Positions 17,283-26,047 of a stretch of DNA of 64,000 nt are shown piece by piece; the stretch's first letter is position 1, and each line of letters opens with the position of its first letter. The notes below the pieces were generated by a model, which saw only the letters and a program-made list of their open reading frames with translations, was not told the DNA's origin and made no database searches. The translations under genes and the position numbers were made by a program. Source of the stretch: Pseudotamlana haliotis (GTDB lineage Bacteria > Bacteroidota > Bacteroidia > Flavobacteriales > Flavobacteriaceae); contig NZ_WAAT01000050.1 of NCBI RefSeq assembly GCF_008806375.1, positions 265,378-329,377 on the forward strand, in the 5' to 3' direction.

Positions 17283-17843
17283 TTATTCTCGAATAATCTT
17301 TACAAGACCACTATTACTCAACTTGATAATTGACGAAGGTTTAGCGCAGATTTTTTCGTGGTGCAAATTTACAACATAGTCTACACCTTTTAAAATCGCA
17401 GCGTCTATTTCTTTATAAGATTTCGGGGTGGGTTGGCCGCTAATATTCGCCGAAGTAGAGACAAGCGCGCCGTTAAGTTTTCTAGAGAGTTGGTAGCAAA
17501 ATTCATCATCAGGAATTCTAATGGCAATGGTGCCGTCTTCAGCAATTAAATTTTGAGCCAAATTTTGAGCCTCATCATAAATGATGGTTGTTGGTTTATC
17601 GGTGACTTCTAGAATGTTTAAAGCTGCAAACGGAATTTCTTTTACATATTTTTTTAGCATTCTATCGTCTGCAACCAAACAAATTAGAGCTTTGCTGTCT
17701 ACGCGTTCTTTGAGGTCATAAACTTTTTTAACGGCTTCAGGATTTGTGGCATCACAGCCAATACCCCAAACGGTATCGGTAGGGTAGAGTATGAGTCCGC
17801 CATTTTTTAAAACCTCAATGGCGTTTTTTATTTCTTTTTGCAT
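17283..17843 (-). CDS. tsaC: Threonylcarbamoyl-AMP synthase (Sua5/YrdC family)
   Basis: The enzyme condenses threonine, bicarbonate and ATP to threonylcarbamoyl-AMP, the first step of the t6A37 modification on ANN-decoding tRNAs. The protein is 186 residues, the short TsaC form without the Sua5 extension. YPTDTVWGIGCDA near residues 20-33, the RIPDDEFC segment and STSANISG are the family motifs. It starts 4 bp after the glycosyltransferase gene upstream and so is probably cotranscribed with it. Confidence 0.93.
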   Translation of the reverse strand: MQKEIKNAIEVLKNGGLILYPTDTVWGIGCDATNPEAVKKVYDLKERVDSKALICLVADDRMLKKYVKEIPFAALNILEVTDKPTTIIYDEAQNLAQNLIAEDGTIAIRIPDDEFCYQLSRKLNGALVSTSANISGQPTPKSYKEIDAAILKGVDYVVNLHHEKICAKPSSIIKLSNSGLVKIIRE

Positions 17844-17847
17844 GATT

Positions 17848-18804
17848 TTAGCTTAAAATGGTTTTAATCCAACTCGTGTAATGGTATTTTTGATAAATGT
17901 CTTCAGGTACTTTTTCATAAGGGGTGTTAAAGAAATCTTCAGGAATACTAATTTCAGATTCTGGATTTAGCACAAAAATATTATTTGGGTTATAAAAATC
18001 ATAGCTTTTAATATCAGCATTTGTCGTGATGAGCTTTTTTTCAAAATACAAGCTTTCAAAAATACGAAATGTTAAGCCGTCTTGAATACCATACTTATGA
18101 ATGTCTACAATCACTTTGGTCTGTTTTAAATACTCTAAAACCTGTTTGTTGTTTTTTCTTTCTTTAATGTAGTGAATGTTTTTGGTAGGTTCTTTTTTAT
18201 CAGATTGCACTAAAAATTCAAAACGAATCTCCTGCTTATTTAAGTGTTCAGCTAACTTTTCTAAAGTTTTAAGTCGGTAATCATCAGACATGATGGTAAA
18301 AGCATCATACTTAATTGCTCCGCTTTCAACAGGTTGATCTAAATAAATGAAGTTAGATAAGAATTCTAAATTATAATCAAGAACATCTTTTTTCTCGTAA
18401 GAATAGACAGTGTCAAAAAAATGAATCACTTCTTTTTTGCGTTTTATATTATTGATAGAATCATGATAATATGCGATAAAATGATTTGAAGCATTTTTTA
18501 GAATGTCTAGCTGATCATCAAAAAATAAATCAGGTCTTACAAGGACCGTATAATCATATTTTTGTGTACTTATTTTTTCAACTAAAGGCTGTAACTGATA
18601 GTAGTTTTTTAGCTTTTTTTTAAAGGCTATTTTATAGAAAGCTGCATAAATTTTCTGAAAAACATGTTTGTATTTGTGTTTATCAATTGAAGCTATATTA
18701 TAGCAGTCTACATGCTGAAATTGACATTTAAGTTCTTCAGCTATGAGGTTATAATAGCCGCTTAAATCAAATGTTATAAAAAGTATTTTCTTATCCTTCT
18801 TCAT
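17848..18804 (-). CDS. CgeB-like glycosyltransferase
   Basis: This 318-residue cytosolic protein has a Rossmann-type N-terminus (KILFITFDLSGYYNLIAEEL). Its second half resembles GT-B glycosyltransferases of the CgeB or family 1 type. YLKQTKVIVDIHKYGIQDGLTFRIFESLYFEKKLITT corresponds to the donor-binding region with its conserved Glu (FRIFES). Related proteins act in lipopolysaccharide core or capsule synthesis; the sugar is unknown. A TACTTTTG box ends five bases before its ATG, so the transcript, which likely includes tsaC, is probably leaderless. Confidence 0.7.
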   Translation of the reverse strand: MKKDKKILFITFDLSGYYNLIAEELKCQFQHVDCYNIASIDKHKYKHVFQKIYAAFYKIAFKKKLKNYYQLQPLVEKISTQKYDYTVLVRPDLFFDDQLDILKNASNHFIAYYHDSINNIKRKKEVIHFFDTVYSYEKKDVLDYNLEFLSNFIYLDQPVESGAIKYDAFTIMSDDYRLKTLEKLAEHLNKQEIRFEFLVQSDKKEPTKNIHYIKERKNNKQVLEYLKQTKVIVDIHKYGIQDGLTFRIFESLYFEKKLITTNADIKSYDFYNPNNIFVLNPESEISIPEDFFNTPYEKVPEDIYQKYHYTSWIKTILS

Positions 18805-18809
18805 TAGAA

Positions 18810-18817
18810 CAAAAGTA
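18810..18817 (-). promoter_or_regulatory. -7 box (TACTTTTG) of the CgeB-like gene
   Basis: Exact TAnnTTTG match; five bases (TTCTA) separate it from the ATG. Predicts a leaderless or one-base leader transcript. Confidence 0.55.
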
Positions 18818-18922
18818 TTACTTTATTTCTTAATGCTTAAGATGTGAATTTAAGTTTCGGAACAATGATTGTCGTATTTTAGCAGAATATTTAGTCTAGA
18901 AAAAGACACAAATAGATAAATC

Positions 18923-19675
18923 ATGAAAGATAGAATAGTTGTGTATACGGCAGTTTTTGGAGAATATAGCGGACTCATTACCCCTCCAAAAATGAAGAAT
19001 GTTGATTATATATGTTATACCGATCAAGATGTAAAATCAAAACGATGGAAGGTTATTAAAGTAAAACCTCCGGTTGAAAACGACAATACACGAAGCAATC
19101 GTTTTTACAAAATTCTACCTCATAAACATTTACCTGATCACTATAAAGTGAGTGTTTATATAGATGCAAATATTTGGGTTTTAATAGATATTAATCGACT
19201 AGTTGAAGAGAAAATGAAACTAGCAAAAATGGCTTGTTTTGACCATAATCAAAATGCCTTTGGAAAACGTGACTGTATTTATGATGAGTATCAGGCTATT
19301 TTAGATTTCGCTAAACGAAACGATTTCCAAAAAGATGACCCAGAAGTAATGAAAATGCAAATGGAGCGTTTTAAAAATGAGGGGTACCCTGAACATAACG
19401 GACTCATAACAGCGCCTATTTTGATTCGTCAGCATTTTGACCCAGAAGTGATTGATCTCATGGAAACCTGGTGGAATATTGTATTAAACGAAAGTAAGCG
19501 GGATCAACTAAGTTTTAATTATGCGGCTTGGAAAAATAACTTTACAAGTTTAAGTTTAATTGACGGCGATGTAAGAGAAGGAAACCCTTGGTTTTATACC
19601 ATAAGGCATCGAAAAAGTTATAAGTCGAAGATTTTTAAAATGAAAATTAAAAAAGCCTTGGGTTTAATGAAATAG
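18923..19675 (+). CDS. DUF616-type (TOD1/MUCI70-like) glycosyltransferase
   Basis: This 250-residue protein matches the DUF616 glycosyltransferase-like family: RIVVYTAVFGEYSGL at the start, DYICYTDQDV, then RSNRFYKILPHKHLPDHYKVSVYIDANIWV. Plant TOD1 and MUCI70 belong to this family and act in glycan synthesis. The usual DxD position appears as D-A-N in YIDAN. There are no membrane segments. It is alone on its strand, facing away from the CgeB-like gene, with a likely promoter in the 118-bp divergent spacer. It probably decorates a surface polysaccharide; donor and acceptor are unknown. Confidence 0.72.
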   Translation: MKDRIVVYTAVFGEYSGLITPPKMKNVDYICYTDQDVKSKRWKVIKVKPPVENDNTRSNRFYKILPHKHLPDHYKVSVYIDANIWVLIDINRLVEEKMKLAKMACFDHNQNAFGKRDCIYDEYQAILDFAKRNDFQKDDPEVMKMQMERFKNEGYPEHNGLITAPILIRQHFDPEVIDLMETWWNIVLNESKRDQLSFNYAAWKNNFTSLSLIDGDVREGNPWFYTIRHRKSYKSKIFKMKIKKALGLMK

Positions 19676-20079
19676 ATTATTTGTTGTGTTGGTGCTGGGG
19701 ATTTAATCAAATATTATGAAGCAACAAGCTTCATGAAGCTTTAGTTATATTGGTTCGTTTACTTTAGTTTGAAACGAAAATATTATTGAAGGAACAGTAA
19801 TACAAATAGGAATATTATTATTCGATATTTTTAATTGTCCTGAAAAAACACGTATCATATTTTAAGGGTTCATAAGATACTTGGTTATGGCGTCTTTTAA
19901 TATGTTTTTAACAAGGTAGATATGAAGTTGAGGGGTGATTTAATTTATTGGGTTGTAAGTAAAAATTATTCTGATTAGATGAAAACACCTGAAAATTTTA
20001 AGATTTTAACATATCCTTAACTTAATTATTTATACTATCTTTACTTAACATTGAATCTAAAAATTTAAATATTATAGTT
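19676..20079. other. Gene-free spacer with nested palindromes
   Basis: A 404-bp AT-rich spacer. Just after the glycosyltransferase, ATGAAGC/GCTTCAT (19716-19722 with 19728-19734) forms a stem, and it overlaps the perfect 14-bp palindrome AGCTTCATGAAGCT (19727-19740). No T-run follows, so termination is uncertain. A TATCTTTA box at 20036-20043 probably serves the next gene. I see no small ORF with coding character. Confidence 0.5.
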
Positions 20080-20955
20080 ATGAACACAAAAAAGTTATGT
20101 GCGATTGCAGCATTTTTTATTTTAAACACGGTACTTGTTTTTGGACAAGCTGAAGCTTATGAACTCAGGGAAGCTATAGGCATGAAAGGAAGCTCTGCTG
20201 AAAATTATTTTAAAGATGAGGGCTATCACTTAGAAAAAGTAAACAAATCTAATGCAGGAATCTACCAAAATTGGTGGAACGGCAGAAAAAGAAAGTGTAT
20301 TACTGTTCGTTTAGATGATGGCAGAGTAGAATCTGTAGTGAACTCACAAGGAGATTGTGGATCAGTAGAGTCTAGTCACTCTAGCAATTCTCATCATTCT
20401 TCTTCTCGTAATAACGGTAAACTTAACCTATATAGTTTAAGCGGTATGTCAGAATCAAGTGCTTTTTCAGAATTACAAGATCACGGGTATAGAGTGAAGA
20501 ATCAATATGGTACATCAATACTTTCTATGTACTGGCACAAAAAAAGTAACGACAAATGTTTGTTGATGATGGTTAAGAATGGCAGAGTTACTTCTGTAAC
20601 TAAAATGTCAGATAGCAGAATGTGTAAAGGGAATTCTAATAGCGGTTCAAGCTACAACAACAACAATAGACATCATGGAAATAATAAGTATGATGATGAT
20701 AATGGTGTTACTTTATACGGAGACTGTAGTTTTAAAGGAAGTCATAGAACTTTAAGAGTTGGTCGCTACGATCATGATGAACTAGGTGTTGGTAACGATA
20801 AAGTGTCTTCTATTAGAGTTCCTAGAGGTTATAGAATCATCATTTACCAAGACGGTGGATGGAGAGGCGGAAGCAAAACCTTATATGAAGATAACGGTTG
20901 TTTAGAGCATGGTTGGAATGATCATATTTCTAGTGTGAAAGTTGAAAGAGATTAA
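20080..20955 (+). CDS. Secreted protein: duplicated unknown domain plus beta/gamma-crystallin domain
   Basis: This 291-residue exported protein has a signal peptide of about 23 residues (ending VFGQA). Two related modules follow, at 29-93 and 119-183. Each has an aliphatic/Gly-Met start, S-x-A-x-x-x-L/Y, GY, a W, a lysine-cysteine pair (C73, C160), D/N-GRV-x-SV and a second cysteine (C93, C182). Linkers are Ser/His-rich (97-112) and Asn/His-rich (186-207). Residues 209-290 form a beta/gamma-crystallin domain of two Greek keys. Both calcium motifs of the (N/D)(N/D)xx(S/T)S type are complete: N239-S244 and N280-S285. Calcium binding is therefore likely. There is no T9SS tail, so it may stay in the periplasm or leave by another route. 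Its role is unknown. Confidence 0.85.
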   Translation: MNTKKLCAIAAFFILNTVLVFGQAEAYELREAIGMKGSSAENYFKDEGYHLEKVNKSNAGIYQNWWNGRKRKCITVRLDDGRVESVVNSQGDCGSVESSHSSNSHHSSSRNNGKLNLYSLSGMSESSAFSELQDHGYRVKNQYGTSILSMYWHKKSNDKCLLMMVKNGRVTSVTKMSDSRMCKGNSNSGSSYNNNNRHHGNNKYDDDNGVTLYGDCSFKGSHRTLRVGRYDHDELGVGNDKVSSIRVPRGYRIIIYQDGGWRGGSKTLYEDNGCLEHGWNDHISSVKVERD

Positions 20956-21006
20956 TCCCTTATTTTAAAATGCTATTCAGAATTTAGTTACTGAATATCC
21001 TATTAT

Positions 21007-21049
21007 AAAAAAACCAAGACTTGAATTTTTCAGGTCTTGGTTTTTTTTT
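21007..21049. terminator. Bidirectional intrinsic terminator
   Basis: An 11-bp stem with one G-T wobble (21014-21024 with 21030-21040) is flanked by seven A on the left and nine T on the right. It can end both the crystallin-domain gene (plus) and the GT4 gene (minus). Confidence 0.85.
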
Positions 21050-21083
21050 ATGACAAATATGTTTTGACAAGGGCCGATTAAAT

Positions 21084-22199
21084 TTATCTCTTATAGCGCT
21101 TTACTACATTTAACAGTTCATCGTACATTTTTTTAGAAATCACATCTTTAGTGAAATTGTCTAAAAGGTACTGATAACCGTTTTTAGTTAGCTTTTCTTT
21201 TAATGGTTCGTTATCGATTAAATATTCAACCTTGTTGGCGAAATCCGTTGGGTTTCCTACTTCAGCCAAAAGACCGGTTTCATTGTTTACAATAACTTCA
21301 GGAATACCACCAGCATTGGCAGCGACAATAGGAACTCTACAGGCGTAAGATTCCAGTAAAACACCTCCCGTAGGCTCGTTATTTGAGGTAAACATAAATA
21401 AATCAAATTCAGGTAATACCTCTGGAATATCCTTCCTAAATCCAGAAAAAATAATATGCTCGTTAAGATTTTTATCAGATACATATTGTTTGATATCAGC
21501 TTCCAGTTCGCCTTCACCAATAAGTAGGTATTTGGCCTTAATCGTGTTTCTTTTTACTAAAATTTCAACGGCATCAACCCAAGTGTAATGATCTTTAAAT
21601 TCTGAAAAAGCCGCGATGTTTCCAATGATTTTATAGTCACTAGGGATGTTGTATTCACGGTGTAATAGGCCATTCTTTTCTTTTTTCGTGAATTTATTGA
21701 CGTCGGTTACACTACCCACCACACACATTTTACTGTGGTCTTTTACGGCTGGTTTTAAAATTTCAACCACCGGATGTGATACACAAATGATTTTACGAAT
21801 ACCAGAATAATCATATTTCCATTTGCGCAGGGCATTAGAATCTACACGTTTTATTAGCGTTCTACATAACACTAAAGGCGCTGGTAACTTGTATAGTAAA
21901 TGTGAAATCACAGCCAAAGTATGAGCCTTACTATTATGAATAAAAACCACATCAATTTGCTTGTCTTTTACAATTTGAGCCAGTCTCTTTGCAAAACCTA
22001 AATCGTACTCACTTTTATAATCAAAGCCAATAACTTGCATGTTTTTTGACTGAGCCACCTCATAAATAGGGGTGTTGTTTGCACAAACAATGTATTGGTC
22101 TTCTACATAGCCTTTGGCTTTAAAAGCTTCATACAGGTAAATGATTTTTTGTTCGTGACCTCGCCAAACTCCCGAAGCCGTAATTTGTAGTAAACGCAT
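21084..22199 (-). CDS. GT4 family glycosyltransferase
   Basis: This 371-residue GT-B protein belongs to family 4. The N-terminal half has the acceptor domain (LLQITASGVWRGHEQKIIYLYEAF). The C-terminal half carries IIGNIAAFSEFKDHYTWVDAVEIL, ILIGEGELE-type and FSGFRKDIPEVLPEFDLFMF motifs, and the EPTGGVLLESYACRVPIVA block with the donor-phosphate-binding E-x7-E. It has no membrane helices. It is divergent from the Kdo-kinase-like gene and close to other glycosyltransferases, which suggests lipopolysaccharide core or O-chain assembly. The sugar specificity cannot be told. Confidence 0.9.
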   Translation of the reverse strand: MRLLQITASGVWRGHEQKIIYLYEAFKAKGYVEDQYIVCANNTPIYEVAQSKNMQVIGFDYKSEYDLGFAKRLAQIVKDKQIDVVFIHNSKAHTLAVISHLLYKLPAPLVLCRTLIKRVDSNALRKWKYDYSGIRKIICVSHPVVEILKPAVKDHSKMCVVGSVTDVNKFTKKEKNGLLHREYNIPSDYKIIGNIAAFSEFKDHYTWVDAVEILVKRNTIKAKYLLIGEGELEADIKQYVSDKNLNEHIIFSGFRKDIPEVLPEFDLFMFTSNNEPTGGVLLESYACRVPIVAANAGGIPEVIVNNETGLLAEVGNPTDFANKVEYLIDNEPLKEKLTKNGYQYLLDNFTKDVISKKMYDELLNVVKRYKR

Positions 22200-22215
22200 A
22201 GTATCTTAAAAACGT

Positions 22216-22223
22216 CAAAGGTA
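22216..22223 (-). promoter_or_regulatory. -7 box (TACCTTTG) of the GT4 gene
   Basis: Exact TAnnTTTG match, 16 bases before the GT4 ATG. Confidence 0.5.
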
Positions 22224-22281
22224 AAACAAGTTTTAAAAAAGAACCCATAAATAAGGGATTATACTGTAAACATAAAATTCG

Positions 22282-22289
22282 TAATTTCG
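22282..22289 (+). promoter_or_regulatory. Variant -7 box (TAATTTCG) of the Kdo-kinase-like gene
   Basis: One mismatch to TAnnTTTG, four bases before the ATG: the same close spacing seen at uvrB and the GT2 gene at 56458. Confidence 0.35.
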
Positions 22290-22293
22290 CTTC

Positions 22294-23058
22294 ATGAAAA
22301 AGAAAGTGTTTACACCTGCCTACAAAAAAGACAAAAAACAACTTAAAAAGTTTGTTAAAAAGTTTAATAAATTAGGTGAGAATTTCGTTGATGGCGATAG
22401 AAATAAAATAAAATTATTTGATTTTAAGGGTGAAAAAATCAGCATAAAAGCTTTTAAAATACCAAACCTTGTCAATCAAATTGCTTATAATTATATAAGA
22501 AAAAGCAAAGCACAACGGTCTTTTGAGTTCGCTACTAGATTATTAGAATTGGGGATTGGAACTCCTGAACCTATTGCATATTTTGAAAAATCAACGCCTT
22601 ACTTATTCAAGAAAAGTTATTATATAAGTAGATATGTAGATTATGATATTACTTACCGTGAACTGACTACCGATTTCAATATTCCTAACTACGATGATAT
22701 CTTGCGTGCCTTCACGCGATTTACGTTTAAATTACACGAAAACGGGATTCACTTTCTAGATCATTCGCCAGGAAATACTTTAATACAATTCAATAATGGC
22801 GATTATAAATTCTATTTGGTAGATTTAAATAGAATGGAGTTTGGTACACTTGATTTTGAAACTCGAATTAAAAATTTTTCACGATTAACCATACACAAAT
22901 CTATGGTTGAAACCATGAGTGAGGAGTACGCTAAATGTTCAGGTGAAGATTATCAAGTTATATTTGATTTAATGTGGGGGGAAACTGAAGCTTTTCAAGA
23001 AAAGTATCATAAAAAAAAGCGTTTAAAGAAAAAGCTGAAGTTTTGGAAAAAGGACTAG
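22294..23058 (+). CDS. Lipopolysaccharide (Kdo/InaA-type) kinase
   Basis: This 254-residue cytosolic kinase is of the KdkA/WaaP/InaA group, which phosphorylates Kdo or heptose in the lipopolysaccharide inner core. The catalytic loop reads HENGIHFLDHSPGN, with D156 and N161 at canonical spacing, and DLN at 177-179 replaces DFG. An upstream YYISRYVDYDITYREL segment is the hinge. The N-terminus is very basic, fitting binding to membrane lipid. Its stop codon overlaps the stop of the convergent GT2 gene in the sequence CTAG. The surrounding glycosyltransferases support a role in lipopolysaccharide. Confidence 0.85.
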   Translation: MKKKVFTPAYKKDKKQLKKFVKKFNKLGENFVDGDRNKIKLFDFKGEKISIKAFKIPNLVNQIAYNYIRKSKAQRSFEFATRLLELGIGTPEPIAYFEKSTPYLFKKSYYISRYVDYDITYRELTTDFNIPNYDDILRAFTRFTFKLHENGIHFLDHSPGNTLIQFNNGDYKFYLVDLNRMEFGTLDFETRIKNFSRLTIHKSMVETMSEEYAKCSGEDYQVIFDLMWGETEAFQEKYHKKKRLKKKLKFWKKD

Positions 23059-23813
23059 TCTTTTCCTTTCTGCAACTCGTAAAGTTTTAAATATTTAAGT
23101 AGGGTAACGTTAAAGGTTTGTACACAAATAACAAAGCCGTTTAACCCGTCCAGAAAACCTAATCGTAAAATATAAGCCTTAAAAAAGGCCCATGAAGGTC
23201 TGAAAACGATTTTAAATAGAGACGATTTTTTACCTAACTTAAAATAAGCATGTGCTGCGATGGTTGAAAACCGCTCTACTTTTTGGTTGTGTTCTTGGTA
23301 GTCTCTATAAATCCAATGCAATAAGTCGCCTTTTAGAAAACCGGCTCTGTAACCTTTTTTTAGGGTATAGCAATCGTGTGGATTAATACCTTTCCACTCA
23401 CCATTATCTTTCTTAAATAGACGTAGTTTCTTATCGGGATACCAATCGGAATGTTTAATCCATTGTCCACAATAATTGTTCAAACGGTTGCTGTAGTAGC
23501 CGTCGTTAGTCCAATTAAGCTTGACTTCTTTTATGCTTTTTTTTAGAGTTTCAGAAAGAGCTTCATCACCATCTAAAGATAAAATGTAGTCGTATTTTGC
23601 TTGAGAAACGGCAAAATTTTTCTGCTCAATATAACCTTCAAATTGATGTTGAATTAAGTTTACATGGTATTTTTTACAAATTTCAGTTGTTTTATCGGTA
23701 GAAAATGAATCCACTACAACAATTTCATCTACAATGCCATGAAGTGATTGTAGGCATTTTTCTAAATGTTCTTCTTCATTGTAAGTTATAATCACTCCCG
23801 AAAGTTTAATCAT
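23055..23813 (-). CDS. GT2 glycosyltransferase (WaaE/KdtX-like)
   Basis: This 252-residue family 2 glycosyltransferase resembles the lipopolysaccharide core beta-1,4-glucosyltransferases WaaE/KdtX. Landmarks are LSGVIITYNEEEHLEKCL at the start, VVDSFSTDKT, the metal-binding DGDE at 81-84, and WIKHSDWYPDKKLRLFKKD with GINPHD. Hydrophobic patches near the C-terminus may touch the membrane. It is the last gene of a likely dapD-GT9-GT2 operon (28 bp after GT9). Confidence 0.9.
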   Translation of the reverse strand: MIKLSGVIITYNEEEHLEKCLQSLHGIVDEIVVVDSFSTDKTTEICKKYHVNLIQHQFEGYIEQKNFAVSQAKYDYILSLDGDEALSETLKKSIKEVKLNWTNDGYYSNRLNNYCGQWIKHSDWYPDKKLRLFKKDNGEWKGINPHDCYTLKKGYRAGFLKGDLLHWIYRDYQEHNQKVERFSTIAAHAYFKLGKKSSLFKIVFRPSWAFFKAYILRLGFLDGLNGFVICVQTFNVTLLKYLKLYELQKGKD

Positions 23814-23841
23814 TTGATGTTTTGATTTTTTGTGAAAATAA

Positions 23842-24885
23842 TTAATTCAAAAACGTTCTAAGTTTCCTTTCGAACAATTCAGGTTTAAACAGTTTGTAAA
23901 GTACTTCAGATTGGGCTTTAAATTTCTTTTCTTCCTGATTGTAAATTTCTGTCTTAAAGTCTTTTAAATGAACACTCTCATGATTTTCGTTTTCAAATAA
24001 ACTCCAAGTGTTCTTATCAATCCACGGTGAAAAAATAGCAAATGTTTTAATTTGCAAGGCTTTGGCCATGTTTATGGCGCCACCTTCGTTACCTATTAAC
24101 GCTTCGCAGTGTTTTGTAATGGCTATAAACTGACGTAAACTTTTACCAAATACTTCAAAATATATCTGTTTTTGAGTTTCAGGTGCGCACAATTCATAAA
24201 TCGCTCTTGCGTCTTTTTCTTGATTTGGTATGTAATTAAAAAGTAATTGAGCTTGCGGTTTTTCTGAAACAACAGTATCAATTACTTGAGCCATATACTC
24301 AAACGGATAAGTTTTATTGTCACCGCTTCCTAAAACGCTAATCATGAATAAAGGCCGGGTTAAGTTAATGCCGTTTTCTTCTAAAAACTGTTTACTATTG
24401 CTAAGCTCTTCTTCTGTTAAATATATTTTCGGACTAATGCTAGAGGTTATAATACCTAAAGGTTGTAACAGTTGCAACCGGTGTGTAATGGCTAAATTAC
24501 CATCATGAGCTTTATTTTCTCTCTTTATATTATAATCATATAAAAAAGTACTGTAAGCTTTATGATATGAGATTTTAGTTTTGGCTTTAGAAAATGCCGA
24601 AATGATATTACTGGAGATTTTTGAATAGACATCAATAAGCACATCATATTGCTCACTTTGTAAGCGTTTAGCAAATTGAAATAAGGCTTTTTTACTTGAT
24701 TCCTCTTGTTTAGTAAAAAAGATAAATTGATCTATAAACGGATTGTTCTCTACAACAGGGTAGGTGTGCTCGTTAATTAGGTAGTGTAATTGAGCCTTTG
24801 GATATTTATGACGAAGTGCTTCAAACAGAATACTGCTTGTAAGCACGTCGCCAATCATTTTTTGTTGAATAACAAGTATTTTCAA
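23842..24885 (-). CDS. GT9 glycosyltransferase (heptosyltransferase family)
   Basis: This 347-residue GT-B protein belongs to the ADP-heptose:lipopolysaccharide heptosyltransferase family. KILVIQQKMIGDVLTSSILFEAL is the N-terminal signature, and the conserved acceptor Asp is in GDVL. The C-terminal domain has EALIGNEGGAINMAKAL, where heptosyltransferases have a G-x-D-T-G motif; here it reads GNEGGA. It starts 13 bp after dapD and precedes the GT2 gene, so all three are probably cotranscribed. The transferred sugar need not be heptose in this phylum. Confidence 0.9.
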   Translation of the reverse strand: MKILVIQQKMIGDVLTSSILFEALRHKYPKAQLHYLINEHTYPVVENNPFIDQFIFFTKQEESSKKALFQFAKRLQSEQYDVLIDVYSKISSNIISAFSKAKTKISYHKAYSTFLYDYNIKRENKAHDGNLAITHRLQLLQPLGIITSSISPKIYLTEEELSNSKQFLEENGINLTRPLFMISVLGSGDNKTYPFEYMAQVIDTVVSEKPQAQLLFNYIPNQEKDARAIYELCAPETQKQIYFEVFGKSLRQFIAITKHCEALIGNEGGAINMAKALQIKTFAIFSPWIDKNTWSLFENENHESVHLKDFKTEIYNQEEKKFKAQSEVLYKLFKPELFERKLRTFLN

Positions 24886-24898
24886 ACGCTTCGATTGA

Positions 24899-25714
24899 TT
24901 ATACTGCTACACTATGCTCACGAAGGGCATCGTTAAGCGATGTTTTCTTGTTAGTACTTTCTTTGCGCTTTCCAATAATTAAAGCACAAGGTACATTATA
25001 AGTTCCAGAAGGGAATTCTTTAGCATAGCTTCCAGGGATTACTACAGAACGTGCAGGTACTACACCTTTATATTCTACAGGTTCATCACCAGTAACATCA
25101 ATAATTTTAGTACTCATAGTTAGTGTGACACCGGCACCTAAAACCGCTTCAGTTTCTACACGAACACCTTCAACTACAATACATCTACTTCCTATAAAAG
25201 CATTATCCTCAATAACCACAGGAGCAGCTTGTAATGGCTCTAAAACACCACCAATACCAACACCACCAGATAAGTGTACGTTTTTACCAATTTGCGCACA
25301 GCTTCCAACAGTCGCCCAAGTATCAACCATTGTACCTTCATCAACATAGGCACCAATGTTTACATAACTAGGCATTAAAATAGTTCCTGCAGAAATATAA
25401 GCACCATGACGCGCAACAGCATGAGGTACTACACGAATGCCTTTTTCAGCATAACCTGTTTTTAACGGAATTTTGTCATGAAATTCTAATGGACCACATT
25501 CAATAGTTTCCATTTTTTGAATTGGGAAATATAAAACAACACCTTTTTTAACCCATTCGTTAACTTGCCATCCGCCTTCTACAGGTTCTGCAACACGTAA
25601 TTCGCCTGCGTCTAATAAATCGACAACTTTTCTAATTGCCGCGATTGTCTTCTCGTCACTTAAAAGCGCTCTATCATTCCAAGCGTTTTCTATGATTTGT
25701 TGTAATTCTTTCAT
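24899..25714 (-). CDS. dapD: Tetrahydrodipicolinate N-succinyltransferase
   Basis: DapD uses succinyl-CoA to acylate tetrahydrodipicolinate in the lysine/diaminopimelate pathway. I start it at the ATG giving MKELQQIIENAW (271 residues), the canonical start, not the ATG 21 bp upstream. The left-handed beta-helix hexapeptides (VIEDNAFIGSRCIVVEGVRVE and similar) run from about 105 to 235. GAYVDEGTMVDTWATVGSCAQIG and GGVGIGGVLEP are family motifs. It heads an operon with two glycosyltransferases, which ties peptidoglycan precursor supply to surface glycan synthesis. Confidence 0.97.
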   Translation of the reverse strand: MKELQQIIENAWNDRALLSDEKTIAAIRKVVDLLDAGELRVAEPVEGGWQVNEWVKKGVVLYFPIQKMETIECGPLEFHDKIPLKTGYAEKGIRVVPHAVARHGAYISAGTILMPSYVNIGAYVDEGTMVDTWATVGSCAQIGKNVHLSGGVGIGGVLEPLQAAPVVIEDNAFIGSRCIVVEGVRVETEAVLGAGVTLTMSTKIIDVTGDEPVEYKGVVPARSVVIPGSYAKEFPSGTYNVPCALIIGKRKESTNKKTSLNDALREHSVAV

Positions 25715-25732
25715 TAGTATAATTATTTTGAG

Positions 25733-25740
25733 CAAATATA
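25733..25740 (-). promoter_or_regulatory. -7 box (TATATTTG) of dapD
   Basis: Exact TAnnTTTG match 18 bases before the chosen ATG. It overlaps the alternative upstream ATG, which supports the downstream start. Confidence 0.55.
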
Positions 25741-26047
25741 CTAGCTATCATTTAAAAAAAGGGAAGGATTTTAGCAAATTAATAGATATGTTTTGCTTGA
25801 AATTGTTTTTTTTATGAATCTCATATTTTTTAATGCAATACATCGGTTTTTAAGAGTTGAATTTTAGTTTTTAAGAAAATTTTAGTAATTTTACTTCGTT
25901 GATCGATGAAAAATTGTGTTTTAACGAACAGTAAATAGCCTATTTGTAAACGTTATAGCTCTCAAATTTTATTTTTTTTTACTTATTTTTTTACATTTAG
26001 AATCGATTCCAAATCTTAATTTCAAGTAATCATTTAATCAGAAACCA
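25741..26047. other. Gene-free spacer
   Basis: A 307-bp divergent spacer between dapD and a small secreted-protein gene. It is AT-rich with T-runs; I see no ORF, RNA gene or clear -7 box for the plus-strand gene (the nearest candidate is TAATTTTA near 25887). Confidence 0.45.
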
